Shown: in pieces, positions 17,618 to 26,239 of the stretch | How the letters are laid out: every line of letters starts with the position of its first letter | Numbering within the stretch: the first letter of the stretch is position 1 | NCBI RefSeq assembly: GCF_003417465.1 | Contig: NZ_QVMV01000003.1 | Location: forward strand, 1 to 64,000 | Direction of reading: 5' to 3' | Length of the DNA: 64,000 nt | Source of the DNA: Wenzhouxiangella sp. 15190 | GTDB lineage: Bacteria; Pseudomonadota; Gammaproteobacteria; Xanthomonadales; Wenzhouxiangellaceae | Notes under the pieces: generated by a model | Seen by the model: only the letters and a program-made list of their open reading frames with translations | What the model was told of the DNA's origin: nothing | Database searches by the model: none | Position numbers and translations under genes: made by a program

Positions 17618-18628
17618 ATGACCGCCAAAAAGCGCGTCCTCACCGGAATTACCACGACAGGAACGCCGCATCTGGGCAACTATGTCGGCGCGATCAAGCC
17701 GGCCATCGCCGCCAGCCGCGATGCCGAGATCGATACGTTCTATTTCCTGGCCGACTACCATGCGCTGGTCAAGTGCGAGGATCCGGGGCGCGTGCAGCAG
17801 TCCACGCTGGAGATCGCGGCGACCTGGCTGGCGCTGGGCCTGGATACCTCGCGCTCGCTGTTCTACCGGCAGTCGGATATCACCGAGATTCCCGAACTCA
17901 CCTGGCTTTTGACCTGCGTGACCGCCAAGGGCCTGATGAACCGGGCGCACGCCTACAAGGCGGCGGTCGACGACAACGTCGAGGCCGGTGAGGATCCGGA
18001 CTGGGGCATCACCATGGGGCTTTTTTCCTACCCGGTGCTGATGGCGGCCGATATCCTGATGTTCAATGCCCACACGGTGCCGGTGGGTCGGGACCAGGTG
18101 CAGCACCTCGAGATGGCGCGCGACATTGCCCAGCGCTTCAACCATCGCTACGGCGAGCACTTCGTGCTGCCCGAAGCCCAGGTAGACGAACATGTCGCCA
18201 CCTTGCCGGGCACCGATGGGCGCAAGATGTCGAAGAGCTACGACAACACCATCCCGCTGTGGCTGCCCGAGAAGAAATTGCGCAAGGCCATCATGAAGAT
18301 CAAGACCAACTCGCAGGAGCCCGGCGAACCCAAGGATCCCGATACGGCCTCTGTCTACGCCGTCTACGCGGCCTTCGCCAGCGAGCGACAGCGAGCGGAA
18401 ATGCGCCAGGCCTTCGCCGACGGCATCGCCTGGGGTGAGGTCAAGCAGCAGTTGTTCGAACTGATCAACGCCGAGCTCGCGGGCCCGCGCGAGCGTTACG
18501 AGGCCTTGATCAACAACCCGGCCACGGTCGAGCAGGAACTCCAGCGCGGGGCAGAGCGCGCGCGTGAACTCAGCCGGCCCTTCGTCGAACAACTGCGTGA
18601 AGCTGTGGGTATTCGTTCCCTGGGATGA
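17618..18628 (+). CDS. trpS: Tryptophanyl-tRNA synthetase
   Basis: Class I aminoacyl-tRNA synthetase, 336 residues. The HIGH-equivalent is in [12 protein letters not shown], the KMSKS loop is [12 protein letters not shown], and a [11 protein letters not shown] stretch is seen. ATG 17618 is chosen over an in-frame TTG at 17594. The C-terminus overlaps the next gene by 4 bp (ATGA). Confidence 0.95.
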   Translation: MTAKKRVLTGITTTGTPHLGNYVGAIKPAIAASRDAEIDTFYFLADYHALVKCEDPGRVQQSTLEIAATWLALGLDTSRSLFYRQSDITEIPELTWLLTCVTAKGLMNRAHAYKAAVDDNVEAGEDPDWGITMGLFSYPVLMAADILMFNAHTVPVGRDQVQHLEMARDIAQRFNHRYGEHFVLPEAQVDEHVATLPGTDGRKMSKSYDNTIPLWLPEKKLRKAIMKIKTNSQEPGEPKDPDTASVYAVYAAFASERQRAEMRQAFADGIAWGEVKQQLFELINAELAGPRERYEALINNPATVEQELQRGAERARELSRPFVEQLREAVGIRSLG

Positions 18629-19311
18629 GCGAGTTGGCCGTGTCATGGCAGCCGCCAATGCTGCCGGTGAGCGACGGGCGCGTCTTTCCGGTGCGGCATG
18701 CCTGGTGCGTGGGCCGCAACTATGTCGAGCACGCCCGCGAGATGGGTGTCGATCCCGAGCGATCGGCGCCGGTTTTCTTCTCGAAGCCGGCCCGGGCACT
18801 GGTGCACGCCGATCAAGTGCAGTATCCGCCCGACACCGGCGAGCTGCATCACGAAGTCGAACTCGTGGTCTTTCTGGCCGACGGCGGTCGTGATCTCTCG
18901 CCGGAACAGGTGAAAGCTGCGATTTTCGGCTATGCCGTCGGCGTCGACCTGACGCGGCGGGACGTCCAGGCCCGCGCCAAGGCGGCCGGCCAGCCCTGGG
19001 AGATGAGCAAGGGCTTCGATCAGTCGGGACCGGCGGGCATGATCGTGCCCGCGGGTAGCTGGCAACCGAATCCGGAAAGCGCCATCGGACTGTCTGTCGA
19101 TGGCGATCAGCGTCAGTCCGCCGAACTCGGTCAGATGATCTGGACTGTGCCTGAACTGCTCGCGCAGTTGTCGCGGACGGTCACCCTGGCCGCCGGCGAT
19201 GCGGTATTCACCGGTACACCGGCCGGGGTCTCGGCGCTCTATCCGGGCCAGCATGTGCGTGCGCACATCGAGGGATTGCCGGAACTCGCTTTCGAACTCG
19301 TTGCCGCCTGA
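18625..19311 (+). CDS. Fumarylacetoacetate hydrolase family protein (FAHD1/YcgM-like)
   Basis: A 228-residue single-domain FAH-fold protein. It shows [13 protein letters not shown], the metal-binding [10 protein letters not shown] (E-x-E), [11 protein letters not shown] (Asp ligand) and [12 protein letters not shown]. Such proteins act as acylpyruvate hydrolases or oxaloacetate decarboxylases/tautomerases; which one is not decided here. It is translationally coupled to trpS and followed 2 nt later by crcB. Confidence 0.85.
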   Translation: MSELAVSWQPPMLPVSDGRVFPVRHAWCVGRNYVEHAREMGVDPERSAPVFFSKPARALVHADQVQYPPDTGELHHEVELVVFLADGGRDLSPEQVKAAIFGYAVGVDLTRRDVQARAKAAGQPWEMSKGFDQSGPAGMIVPAGSWQPNPESAIGLSVDGDQRQSAELGQMIWTVPELLAQLSRTVTLAAGDAVFTGTPAGVSALYPGQHVRAHIEGLPELAFELVAA

Positions 19312-19313
19312 AG

Positions 19314-19691
19314 ATGGTCGAGATTGTCCTGGTGGCCCTGGGCAGCGCGCTGGGTGCGCTGTCGAGATTTGCACTGGGGCAGTGGTTCCTGCGCATCGAT
19401 TCCCGCTTCCCCCTGCTGGCCACGCTGGGGGTGAACCTGAGTGGTTGCGGGCTGGCTGGCTTGTTCGCCGGAAGCGCCTGGCAATCACACGAGCTCCTGG
19501 CAGGTTTTCTGGCAACGGGTTTTCTGGGCAGCTATACCACCGTGTCCTCCTTTTCGCTGGAAACGCTGGGTCTCTGGCAGTCGGGCAGGCGGGGCAGGGC
19601 GGCTGTCTACGTCCTGTTGTCGATGCTGGGCGGACTGCTTCTGGCCTGGGCCGGCTGGCTGCTGGCCGCCCGGATGGTTGGGTTGTCGTGA
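19314..19691 (+). CDS. crcB: Fluoride channel subunit CrcB/Fluc, first copy
   Basis: A 125-residue four-helix membrane protein with GSALGALSRF, the pore Asn in VNLSGCGLAG (Asn41) and the third-helix break GFLGSYTTVSSFSLE. The usual TTFSTF 'Phe box' is TTVSSF here: the first Phe is Val77 and the second is kept as Phe80. It overlaps the second crcB (GTGA). Fluc channels are dual-topology dimers, and tandem genes often encode heterodimers. No fluoride riboswitch is seen upstream, where the FAH gene abuts. Confidence 0.85.
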   Translation: MVEIVLVALGSALGALSRFALGQWFLRIDSRFPLLATLGVNLSGCGLAGLFAGSAWQSHELLAGFLATGFLGSYTTVSSFSLETLGLWQSGRRGRAAVYVLLSMLGGLLLAWAGWLLAARMVGLS

Positions 19692-20095
19692 GGCTGGGGC
19701 CTTCGGTTGGCGTCTATGTCGCCGTCGCCGTCGGAGGCGTTGCCGGCGGCCTGCTGCGCGCACTGGTACTGGCCCTGTGGTCGGGGCAGCCCGGGGAGTT
19801 TCCGCTGGCGTTGCTAGCGATCAATTCTGGCGGTTCATTCCTTATCGGCCTGGTACTGGCCTTCAGCGAATCCGCTGGACGTCACCGGCTGCCGCCGGCC
19901 GTCGCACTGGGCCTGATGGCCGGTTTCTGCGGCGCCCTGACGACGTTCTCGACCTTTGCGCTGGAATCACTTGCCCTCCTGGCGGAGCCGGCGATTGTCG
20001 CCTGGCATGTCGCCGTGTCGCTCACGTGCTGGCTTGCTGCCGGAGCACTCGGCCTGTTCGCGGGCAGACGCATGAACGCGCCGGCCGGCGACTGA
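19688..20095 (+). CDS. crcB: Fluoride channel subunit CrcB/Fluc, second copy
   Basis: A 135-residue paralogue starting at GTG 19688, which overlaps the first copy's stop. It keeps the full signature: pore Asn in AINSGGSFLIG (Asn46) and GFCGALTTFSTFALE with both Phe residues (Phe87, Phe90). Four hydrophobic helices are visible. It is the likely partner of the first copy in an antiparallel heterodimer exporting fluoride. Confidence 0.83.
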   Translation: MRLGPSVGVYVAVAVGGVAGGLLRALVLALWSGQPGEFPLALLAINSGGSFLIGLVLAFSESAGRHRLPPAVALGLMAGFCGALTTFSTFALESLALLAEPAIVAWHVAVSLTCWLAAGALGLFAGRRMNAPAGD

Positions 20096-20122
20096 CGAAA
20101 TAATCGATGACTGGAGAATTCG

Positions 20123-20404
20123 ATGTTGATTGATGCCCTGATTCTGCTTCCGGTCACGCTGTTCCTGCTGTGGCTTTACGCTTACTCGGGGCCGCGGGGC
20201 TTAACCGGCCGACGTTGGCTGGCCGACCGTCTGCCGGCGCTCCTGGCTTTGGTGCTGGCCGGTGCGGTGCTGGTCGGGCTGCACCGGACCCTGGCGTACG
20301 ACGATCTCAATCGCAATATCATCGCCGTGGTCAGCGCCTACCTGGTGTTGCTGGCCGGTCTCGGTGTCGCCTGGTTGCTTCGCTGGCGGCGATCGAGACG
20401 TTGA
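20123..20404 (+). CDS. Small three-helix membrane protein, uncharacterised
   Basis: A 93-residue hydrophobic protein with three membrane spans (about 5-21, 37-54, 66-87) and an Arg-rich C-terminal tail (RWRRSRR). GGAGAATTCG precedes ATG 20123. No family recognised. It begins 27 bp after crcB and may belong to the same transcript. Confidence 0.6.
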   Translation: MLIDALILLPVTLFLLWLYAYSGPRGLTGRRWLADRLPALLALVLAGAVLVGLHRTLAYDDLNRNIIAVVSAYLVLLAGLGVAWLLRWRRSRR

Positions 20405-20438
20405 TATACTGCCGGCTGATCAGAGGGAGACGGCCGCG

Positions 20439-20999
20439 ATGATGCCCAACGGTTCTTACTCGGTAGACACCCTGCTGGAGTTCCTCAAGCACGCCGGAAT
20501 GGAGGGCTTGATCAATCCGGCGGTGGCACGTGCGCGGCGGAAGGCCATCGAGCGGCTGGCGGACGAAATGACCGAGGCGGAGCGTGACGACGTGCGAGAG
20601 CTCGACGTCGATGAACTGGCCTCGCGTTTCCACAAGCTCGAAGGCTCGAGCATCCGCAGCGAGGCCCTGTCGCTGTACGCGGAGCGGGTACGGATGGCGC
20701 AGGCCGACTTCCTGGCCTGGAACGAGAACCCGGCCGGCTTCCAGAGTGTCGGCGGCGAGCGGCGCCGCGCCATTCCGCGCGGATCGCTTACGCCCGAGCG
20801 TGAGGTGGCCGAACGCATCACCCTGGAATCGACCGAGAATCCGTCCAATATCGTTCCCATCGCGCTGCGCGAGGACGAAACGGTCTATGTGGCCAACCTA
20901 CCGCTGGATCTGTCCCGCCTGGAGGCCGAACGCATCGCACGGGTGGTGCGGGCGTTCGCCCGTGACGATGACGAAACACCGCCGGACGCAGAGTCATGA
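20439..20999 (+). CDS. Uncharacterised soluble protein
   Basis: A 186-residue, charged, mainly helical protein starting MMPNGSYSVDTLLEFLKHAG, with no signal peptide or membrane span. I recognise no catalytic motif. The start follows GAGGGAG by about 9 nt, and a TATACT -10 (20405-20410) lies just upstream. It overlaps the next gene (ATGA) and the two probably act together. Confidence 0.65.
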   Translation: MMPNGSYSVDTLLEFLKHAGMEGLINPAVARARRKAIERLADEMTEAERDDVRELDVDELASRFHKLEGSSIRSEALSLYAERVRMAQADFLAWNENPAGFQSVGGERRRAIPRGSLTPEREVAERITLESTENPSNIVPIALREDETVYVANLPLDLSRLEAERIARVVRAFARDDDETPPDAES

Positions 21000-21586
21000 G
21001 TCGCCTGTTCATCATCGTTCTGATGGTGGTCTTCGGGCTCACCGGGGTCGGGCTGTGGCTGTACTTTGTCTACGGCACGGGCGGCGGCCAGTTTCGCGGG
21101 GAACTGGTGCCGGAACTGGTCGTCTTCTGCATCGAGGCTTTCTTCCTGGTCGGTCTGCTCGGCCTGATCCAGCGCTACCTGGAGCATCGACGTCGGCAGC
21201 AGATGTGGCTGAGCCTGCGCGGGTCATTTCGCGACCTGTTGTCCCTGCTCGATATCGCCTTCCTCGAGCCCAACACCGAGCCCACCTCCTCGAAGGAGCT
21301 CGAGCGTGATCCCCAGGTGATCGACCGCATGCTCAGCGAGCTCGAGCACAAGCACCCCGATCTCGACAGCCTGGTGGCGCTCAAGCGCGAAGGTGAGGAA
21401 TCGCTGTCGATGACGCGCGACCTGGTGGCGGTGGCCGCCCAGCTTTCGGCCACGCACATGAACTGGTGGATCGCCATTGTCGACAGCATCCGGCGCCTGG
21501 CCGAAGCGACCGATCGTCGCGGCATGGAGAAGGGCATCCACGAGATGCTGGTCAATATCCGTGAGTTCGATCGCCTGGAATTCTGA
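20996..21586 (+). CDS. Uncharacterised membrane protein with cytoplasmic helical domain
   Basis: A 196-residue protein with two transmembrane helices (about 4-24 and 39-62), then a Lys/Arg/Glu-rich helical domain of about 130 residues. Coupled to the preceding gene by a 4-bp overlap. No family recognised. A hairpin lies between it and the convergent hsp20. Confidence 0.65.
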   Translation: MSRLFIIVLMVVFGLTGVGLWLYFVYGTGGGQFRGELVPELVVFCIEAFFLVGLLGLIQRYLEHRRRQQMWLSLRGSFRDLLSLLDIAFLEPNTEPTSSKELERDPQVIDRMLSELEHKHPDLDSLVALKREGEESLSMTRDLVAVAAQLSATHMNWWIAIVDSIRRLAEATDRRGMEKGIHEMLVNIREFDRLEF

Positions 21587-21618
21587 CGTGGCAAGCAGGC
21601 TGATGCGGCCATAAAAAA

Positions 21619-21638
21619 CGGGGTGGCAAGCCACCCCG
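21619..21638. terminator. Intrinsic terminator, strongest for hsp20
   Basis: The stem CGGGGTGG/CCACCCCG closes a 4-nt loop. On the minus strand it is followed directly by TTTTTT (21613-21618), the classic terminator form for hsp20. On the plus strand only an interrupted T-rich stretch (AATCTTCTTCTTCC) follows, so it may also work weakly for the plus-strand gene. Confidence 0.75.
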
Positions 21639-21670
21639 AAATCTTCTTCTTCCGGCTGTAATCGGGCGAA

Positions 21671-22216
21671 TCAGCCGCCCTTGATGTCGATTCGCCGGCC
21701 GCTGGTCGTCTCGATGTCGTCGCGGCGCGGGATCGTTACCTCGAGCACGCCGTTTTTGAGTTCAGCACCGATCTTTTCGGTGTCCGCGTCCATGGGCAGC
21801 GTGAGCATGCGTTCGAAACGGCCGTAGCTGCGTTCGACGCGATGGTACCGGTCTTCATCGACGTCTTCGCTGCGACGCTCCTTGCGTGCCCGGATGACCA
21901 GCGCGTCGTCATCTATACTCAGGTCGATGTCATCGCGCTCCACGCCCGGCAGTTCGACCGACAGCCGATATTCCTTGTCGGTTTCGAAAATGTCGAGCTG
22001 GGGCTGCATCAGCGCATTGGAACCGTCGACCAGTGGACGGTCCATCGACCAGCCGGCATCGCCGAAGAAGTTGTCGAACAACTGGTTCATCTGTTCGTGC
22101 ATGCGGGCGAGGGGATCGTTGTCCCGCGTCATCGAGCCGCTTTGCATGCGGCTGACCGGTTCAGCGCCGGAACGACGGAACCAGCGAGTGGGGGTCGTCA
22201 GGTGGGTCATTGCCAT
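21671..22216 (-). CDS. Small heat-shock protein (Hsp20/alpha-crystallin family)
   Basis: A 181-residue chaperone. An N-terminal arm is followed by the alpha-crystallin domain from about 75 to 168 (MQPQLDIFETDKEYRLSVEL, SYGRFERMLTLP, AELKNGVLEVTIPR) and a short tail. It holds unfolding proteins for refolding by other chaperones. ATG 22216 is selected by the near-perfect AGGAGGT site 7 nt upstream; an ORF extension upstream overlaps the leader. It is preceded by a sigma-32-like promoter and followed by a strong terminator, so it is monocistronic and heat-inducible. Confidence 0.92.
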   Translation of the reverse strand: MAMTHLTTPTRWFRRSGAEPVSRMQSGSMTRDNDPLARMHEQMNQLFDNFFGDAGWSMDRPLVDGSNALMQPQLDIFETDKEYRLSVELPGVERDDIDLSIDDDALVIRARKERRSEDVDEDRYHRVERSYGRFERMLTLPMDADTEKIGAELKNGVLEVTIPRRDDIETTSGRRIDIKGG

Positions 22217-22264
22217 ACGAATCACCTCCTCAGCCAAATTGACCGAAAGCAAAACGAACAACAA

Positions 22265-22296
22265 CGACTTTCGTCGGCGGGCACACCCGTGCCCGC
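22265..22296 (-). promoter_or_regulatory. Two hairpins at the 5' end of the hsp20 leader
   Basis: Read on the minus strand, the leader begins with GCGGGCAC/GTGCCCGC (8 bp, 4-nt loop, 22277-22296), then CGAC-GAAA-GTCG (22265-22276) with a GNRA tetraloop. If transcription starts near 22297 they form the extreme 5' end of the mRNA. The Shine-Dalgarno is not obviously paired, so this looks like a stabilising leader rather than a ROSE-type thermometer. Confidence 0.4.
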
Positions 22297-22303
22297 ATTA
22301 CGC

Positions 22304-22332
22304 ATAATAGGGATGACGCGGCGGTTTTCAAG
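22304..22332 (-). promoter_or_regulatory. Sigma-32 (RpoH)-like heat-shock promoter of hsp20
   Basis: On the minus strand CTTGAAA (22326-22332) is followed after 13 nt by CCCTATTAT (22304-22312). This resembles the sigma-32 pattern CTTGAAA-n(11-16)-CCCCATnT. The same bases could be read as a sigma-70 TTGAAA-n16-TATTAT. It lies about 88 nt upstream of the hsp20 ATG. Confidence 0.6.
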
Positions 22333-22361
22333 ACCCGCCTGGCCGCAAGAATTCCTCTGGA

Positions 22362-23267
22362 TCAACCCTTTCCGCGGGTGCGCGTCTTGTTCTTTTGGGC
22401 GTTCTTTTCCATGAAGCTGATGATCAGGCCGGCGACATCCTTGCCGGTTGCCGTCTCGATGCCTTCCAGGCCGGGCGAGGAGTTGACTTCCATGACCAGC
22501 GGTCCGTGGTTGGAACGGAGCAGGTCCACGCCGGCAACATTGAGGCCCATGATCTTGGCCGCGCGCACGGCCGTGGAGCGCTCTTCGGGCGTGATCTTGA
22601 TCAGGCTGGCCGAGCCGCCCCGGTGCAGGTTCGAGCGGAACTCGCCCGGCTGGGCCTGACGCTTGATGGCGGCGACCACCTTGCCGCCGACGATGAAGCA
22701 ACGGATGTCGGCGCCGCCGGCTTCCTTGATGTATTCCTGCACCATGATCGAGACATTCAGGCCCATGAAGGCCTCGAGGACGCTCTCGGCGGCCTTTTTC
22801 GTCTCGCACAGCACCACGCCGATACCCTGGGTGCCTTCGAGCAGCTTGACCACCAGTGGAGCGCCGCCGACCATCTGGATCAAATCACTGATGTCCTTGG
22901 TGGCGTAGGCGAAGCCGGTCACCGGCAGGCCGATGCCCTTGCGGGCGAGCAACTGCAGGGAACGCAGCTTGTCGCGCGAGCGCGTGACCGCCACCGACTC
23001 GTTGAGCGGGAATGTACCCATCATTTCGAACTGGCGCAGGACCGCCGTGCCGTAAAAGGTAACGGACGAACCGATTCGCGGAATGACGGCGTCGAACGGA
23101 GCGATCGGGTCGCCGCGGAAATGGATCGTCGGCCGGTGCGAGGCAATGTTCATGTAGCAGCGCAGGGTGTCGACCACCTGGACTTCGTGACCGCGGTCCT
23201 TTGCGGCTTCGACCAGGCGGCGAGTGGAGTAGATGCGGCGGCTACGGGAGAGAATGGCGATGCGCAT
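22362..23267 (-). CDS. rimK: Ribosomal protein S6--L-glutamate ligase
   Basis: A 301-residue ATP-grasp ligase that adds glutamates to the C-terminus of ribosomal protein S6. It shows the RimK start [29 protein letters not shown], the ATP-grasp stretches [19 protein letters not shown] and SNLHRGGSA, and the Mg-site [11 protein letters not shown]. The C-terminal [10 protein letters not shown] tail is basic. It lies 32 bp downstream of the retropepsin-like gene and is probably co-transcribed with it. Confidence 0.9.
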   Translation of the reverse strand: MRIAILSRSRRIYSTRRLVEAAKDRGHEVQVVDTLRCYMNIASHRPTIHFRGDPIAPFDAVIPRIGSSVTFYGTAVLRQFEMMGTFPLNESVAVTRSRDKLRSLQLLARKGIGLPVTGFAYATKDISDLIQMVGGAPLVVKLLEGTQGIGVVLCETKKAAESVLEAFMGLNVSIMVQEYIKEAGGADIRCFIVGGKVVAAIKRQAQPGEFRSNLHRGGSASLIKITPEERSTAVRAAKIMGLNVAGVDLLRSNHGPLVMEVNSSPGLEGIETATGKDVAGLIISFMEKNAQKNKTRTRGKG

Positions 23268-23299
23268 GGTCGGCGAATCCCTGAGTGTTCGAATGAAGC

Positions 23300-23749
23300 T
23301 TACAGGCGCGGTTTGCCCTGCAGGAACGTGCGTGCCGGGTAGACCAGCGCATGGTTTTCCATGGCGGTGCGTCCCAGCAGCATACGATAGCGCATTTTCT
23401 CACGGTTGGTCAGGGTGATGTCGACGTCCCAGCGCGAATGCCCGATCACCAGTGGAGTTCGTATCGTCAGGCGTTCTTCCGGCTCACCGGAGGTGTTGCG
23501 GACCCGTCGAATCCGGCGTACTTCGGCTTCGCAGCGCTGCCAGCGGACGGTCTCGTGGCGGCCGATGGGAATGTGGAAGATGGCCAGCGTGACGCCATCG
23601 CGTTCGACCTGCTCGATGTCGCTGGCATGCATCGCGCACGTCTTGGCGCCGGTATCGACCCGCGCCCGCAGCTGACTGATTCCCAGGTCGGGCAGGGCGA
23701 CCCACTCGCAGGCGCCGATAATCATGTTGGGCTGGATCTGCGATTTCAT
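23300..23749 (-). CDS. Retropepsin-like aspartic protease, RimK-associated (RimB/DUF785 type)
   Basis: A 149-residue protein annotated in relatives as 'ATP-dependent zinc protease' although its fold is retropepsin-like. The active-site triad is [12 protein letters not shown] (Asp32-Thr-Gly), with the later [13 protein letters not shown]. Adjacent to rimK, as in the rimK cluster of pseudomonads; a role in trimming or controlling S6 glutamylation is inference. An in-frame ATG eight codons in is an alternative start. Confidence 0.75.
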   Translation of the reverse strand: MKSQIQPNMIIGACEWVALPDLGISQLRARVDTGAKTCAMHASDIEQVERDGVTLAIFHIPIGRHETVRWQRCEAEVRRIRRVRNTSGEPEERLTIRTPLVIGHSRWDVDITLTNREKMRYRMLLGRTAMENHALVYPARTFLQGKPRL

Positions 23750-23777
23750 CCTCTTATGCCGGTTCCGGAAAACAATG

Positions 23778-23858
23778 AACCACGGAAGACACTGAAATCA
23801 CGGAGGTCAAAAAGGATCTGCTGATGACATTCCGTGTTTTCAGTGATTTCCGTGGTTG
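23778..23858. repeat. Inverted repeat family A (A1)
   Basis: Arms 23778-23804 and 23830-23857 are built of CACGGAA-type units about 10 nt apart (CACGGAA, CACTGAAA, CACGGA). They are complementary with about four mismatches across a spacer of about 24 nt. It lies between the E2 stop and the next gene on the minus strand. Copy A2 is at 43818-43892 and shares an arm with a single difference. Confidence 0.85.
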
Positions 23859-23873
23859 CATGTTTTTCGGCCT

Positions 23874-25262
23874 TTATTCTGCCTTCGAGAGGTCGGCGAT
23901 CATGGCCCTGAGGAAGCGCGCCGCTTCGCCGCCGGTGCAGGCGCGGTGATCGAAAGTCAGCGACAGCGGGATCATGCGGTGTACTTCCATGCCGCCGAGA
24001 ACCGGGACCACGTCGTGGCGCAGCACGCCCGCGGCGACGATGGACACGCAGGGCGGATTGATGATCGGCGTGGCATAGCGCCCGGCGAACACCCCGAAGT
24101 TGGACAGCATGATCGTGTAGTCCTTGAGGTCTTCGGGCGGGATGCTGCGGTTGTTGACGTTTTCCTTCAGGCGGTTGATCTCGCCGCGGATGTCCTCGTG
24201 CGAGCCGTTGTGCACGCCCTTGAGCCGGGCCACGAACAGGCCGTCGGCGGTGTCGACCGCCATGCCGACGTCCATGCCCTTGTGCACCATGCGCATGTTC
24301 TGTTCGTCGTCGAACCAGGCGTTGAGTCCCGGCTCGGCCTTCGCGCCGGCGGCGAGCGCGCGCAGCAGGCGGAAAGTGACGTCCTCGCCCGCACGCCATG
24401 CGTGGATGTCGGCGTCGTCCATCAGGGTGGTGGGTACGACGCGCTTGTGCGCTTCGCTCATCGTGCGCGCCATGGTTCGGCGGGTGCCGCGCAGCGGTTC
24501 CCATTCGCCGCTGGCCGATGCGGCCGGCTGGCTGGGTCGGCCGGACTCGGCCGGCTTTTGCGCGCGTTCGGCGTCGGTCGGAAAATCCGGCTCGGGGCGA
24601 CCTGCCGACTGCGCCTGGCGCGGTTTCGACGGAGCCGTACCCTCTTCGGCTGCCTTTCGAACGTCCGCGGCCGTGACTACGCCGTCGGCGCCGGTAGGCG
24701 TGACCTGGCCGAGATCGACCTTGTGCTTGCGTGCGAGGGCGCGGACGGCCGGAGTGACCTTGACGCCCCCGACGGTCGAAGTGCGTTCCTGCAGCACTTC
24801 GCCACCGGCCTGCATCTTGCCGACGACCGTGCCTGAATCCTCGCGTTCTTCACTCCCGGTGGTTTCGGAGTCGCCGGTTTCGGAGCCAGTGGTATCGGAC
24901 TCGGAGCTTTCCTGCGGCGATGCTTCGCTTGAGGCCTCGCCCGCAGCTTCGTCCGGCTGTTCCGATTCGGCCGCCGCCTCGGTGGCCGGCGGTTCGTCCT
25001 GCGTGGAGGCTTCGGTGCCGGCATCGCCCTCGACCTCGAACTCGGCCAGCGGGGCGCCGGTCTTGATCACGTCGCCGGGGCCGCCGTAGAACTTGACCAC
25101 CTTGCCGTCGAACGGGCTCGGGACTTCCACCACGGCCTTGGCCGTTTCCATCGAAACGAGGGGTTGGTCCACTTCGACCTCGTCACCCTCGGAAACCAGC
25201 CATTCGACGATTTCGGCATCGGGCAGACCCTCGCCGAGATCGGGCAGATTGAAAACGCTCAT
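23874..25262 (-). CDS. 2-oxoacid dehydrogenase E2 (dihydrolipoamide acyltransferase)
   Basis: A 462-residue E2. The lipoyl domain is at 1-80 (lipoylated Lys42 in METAKAVVEV), followed by a Glu/Ser/Ala-rich linker. The peripheral-subunit-binding domain is around 170-205 (VTPAVRALARKHKVDLGQV) and the catalytic domain about 240-462. The usual active-site HRxxDG reads DHRACTGGEAARF, with His439 present and Thr443 in the Asp position. It lies last in an E1-alpha/E1-beta/E2 operon, overlapping E1-beta by 4 bp. E3 is not encoded here. Substrate (pyruvate or branched-chain 2-oxoacids) is undecided. Confidence 0.88.
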   Translation of the reverse strand: MSVFNLPDLGEGLPDAEIVEWLVSEGDEVEVDQPLVSMETAKAVVEVPSPFDGKVVKFYGGPGDVIKTGAPLAEFEVEGDAGTEASTQDEPPATEAAAESEQPDEAAGEASSEASPQESSESDTTGSETGDSETTGSEEREDSGTVVGKMQAGGEVLQERTSTVGGVKVTPAVRALARKHKVDLGQVTPTGADGVVTAADVRKAAEEGTAPSKPRQAQSAGRPEPDFPTDAERAQKPAESGRPSQPAASASGEWEPLRGTRRTMARTMSEAHKRVVPTTLMDDADIHAWRAGEDVTFRLLRALAAGAKAEPGLNAWFDDEQNMRMVHKGMDVGMAVDTADGLFVARLKGVHNGSHEDIRGEINRLKENVNNRSIPPEDLKDYTIMLSNFGVFAGRYATPIINPPCVSIVAAGVLRHDVVPVLGGMEVHRMIPLSLTFDHRACTGGEAARFLRAMIADLSKAE

Positions 25263-26239
25263 GAAACCTCCAGAATCTCTTTGGCCGCGTCGACGATGCG
25301 ACGGGCGCTGGGCATGTACTTCATTTCATTTCGATACAGCGGCATGACCACATCGTAGCCGCAAACGCGCTTGACCGGCGCGTGCAGGTGCCAGATGCCG
25401 GCGTCTGCCAGGCCGGCCGCGATTTCGCTGGCCACGCCGCAGTGTTTCGGCGCTTCCTGCACGATCACGCAACGACCCGTGCGCTCCACCGACTCGATGA
25501 TGGTCTCCATGTCGAGCGGGCTGACCGTGGCCACGTCGATGACCTCGACGCTCAGTCCCTGCTCTTCGAGCTGATCGGCGGCCTCCTGGGTCTCCTTGAC
25601 CATCGAACCCCAGGTGACCAGGGTGATGTCGTTGCCGTCGCGGAGGGTGTAGCAGACGTCCATCGGCAGTTCTTCACCGTCGTCGGCCACTTCTTCCTTC
25701 TGCCAGCGGTAGATGCGCTTGGGTTCCATGACGATGACCGGATCGGGATCGCGGATGGCCGCCAGCATCAGCCCGTAGGCGCGCGACGGGGAGGAGGGGA
25801 TCACGACCCGAACCCCCGGCATGTGGGCGAACAGTGCTTCGGGACTTTCGGAATGATGTTCCGGTGCGTGAATGCCGCCGCCGGAAGGAAAACGCAGCAC
25901 CATCGGGCAACTCATCCGGCCACGGGTTCGATTGCGCAGGCGGCCGGCGTGGCACATGATGTGGTCGATCATCGGCATGGTAAAGCCGCAGAACTGGGCC
26001 TCGGCAACCGGTTTCATGTGCTGGGCGGCCATGCCGACGCTCATCCCGGCAATCATCACTTCGGCCAGAGGAGTATCGATGACGCGTTCCTCGCCGAACT
26101 TGTCGTACAGGCCGGCGGTGGCCCGGAAGACGCCGCCGTTGACGCCGACGTCCTCGCCAAACATGACCACGGCCGGGTCTTCTTCCATGGCCCGCGCGAG
26201 CGCCATGGTGATCCCGTCAATCAGGGTAATCGCTGCCAT
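25259..26239 (-). CDS. 2-oxoacid dehydrogenase E1 component, beta subunit
   Basis: A 326-residue E1-beta. It shows MFGEDVGVNGGVFRATAGL, DTPLAEVMIAGMSVGMA, and the C-terminal transketolase-type part with VIDVATVSPLDMETI and IVQEAPKHCGVASEI. ATG 26239 is chosen from the ATGA overlap with E1-alpha; an upstream ORF extension is a shadow. It assembles with E1-alpha as an alpha2beta2 ThDP enzyme. Confidence 0.9.
   Translation of the reverse strand: MAAITLIDGITMALARAMEEDPAVVMFGEDVGVNGGVFRATAGLYDKFGEERVIDTPLAEVMIAGMSVGMAAQHMKPVAEAQFCGFTMPMIDHIMCHAGRLRNRTRGRMSCPMVLRFPSGGGIHAPEHHSESPEALFAHMPGVRVVIPSSPSRAYGLMLAAIRDPDPVIVMEPKRIYRWQKEEVADDGEELPMDVCYTLRDGNDITLVTWGSMVKETQEAADQLEEQGLSVEVIDVATVSPLDMETIIESVERTGRCVIVQEAPKHCGVASEIAAGLADAGIWHLHAPVKRVCGYDVVMPLYRNEMKYMPSARRIVDAAKEILEVS

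Noticed and set aside
19200-19320. Fluoride riboswitch expected before crcB
   Set aside because: crcB begins 2 nt after the FAH-family gene and I find no matching aptamer sequence in the preceding bases.
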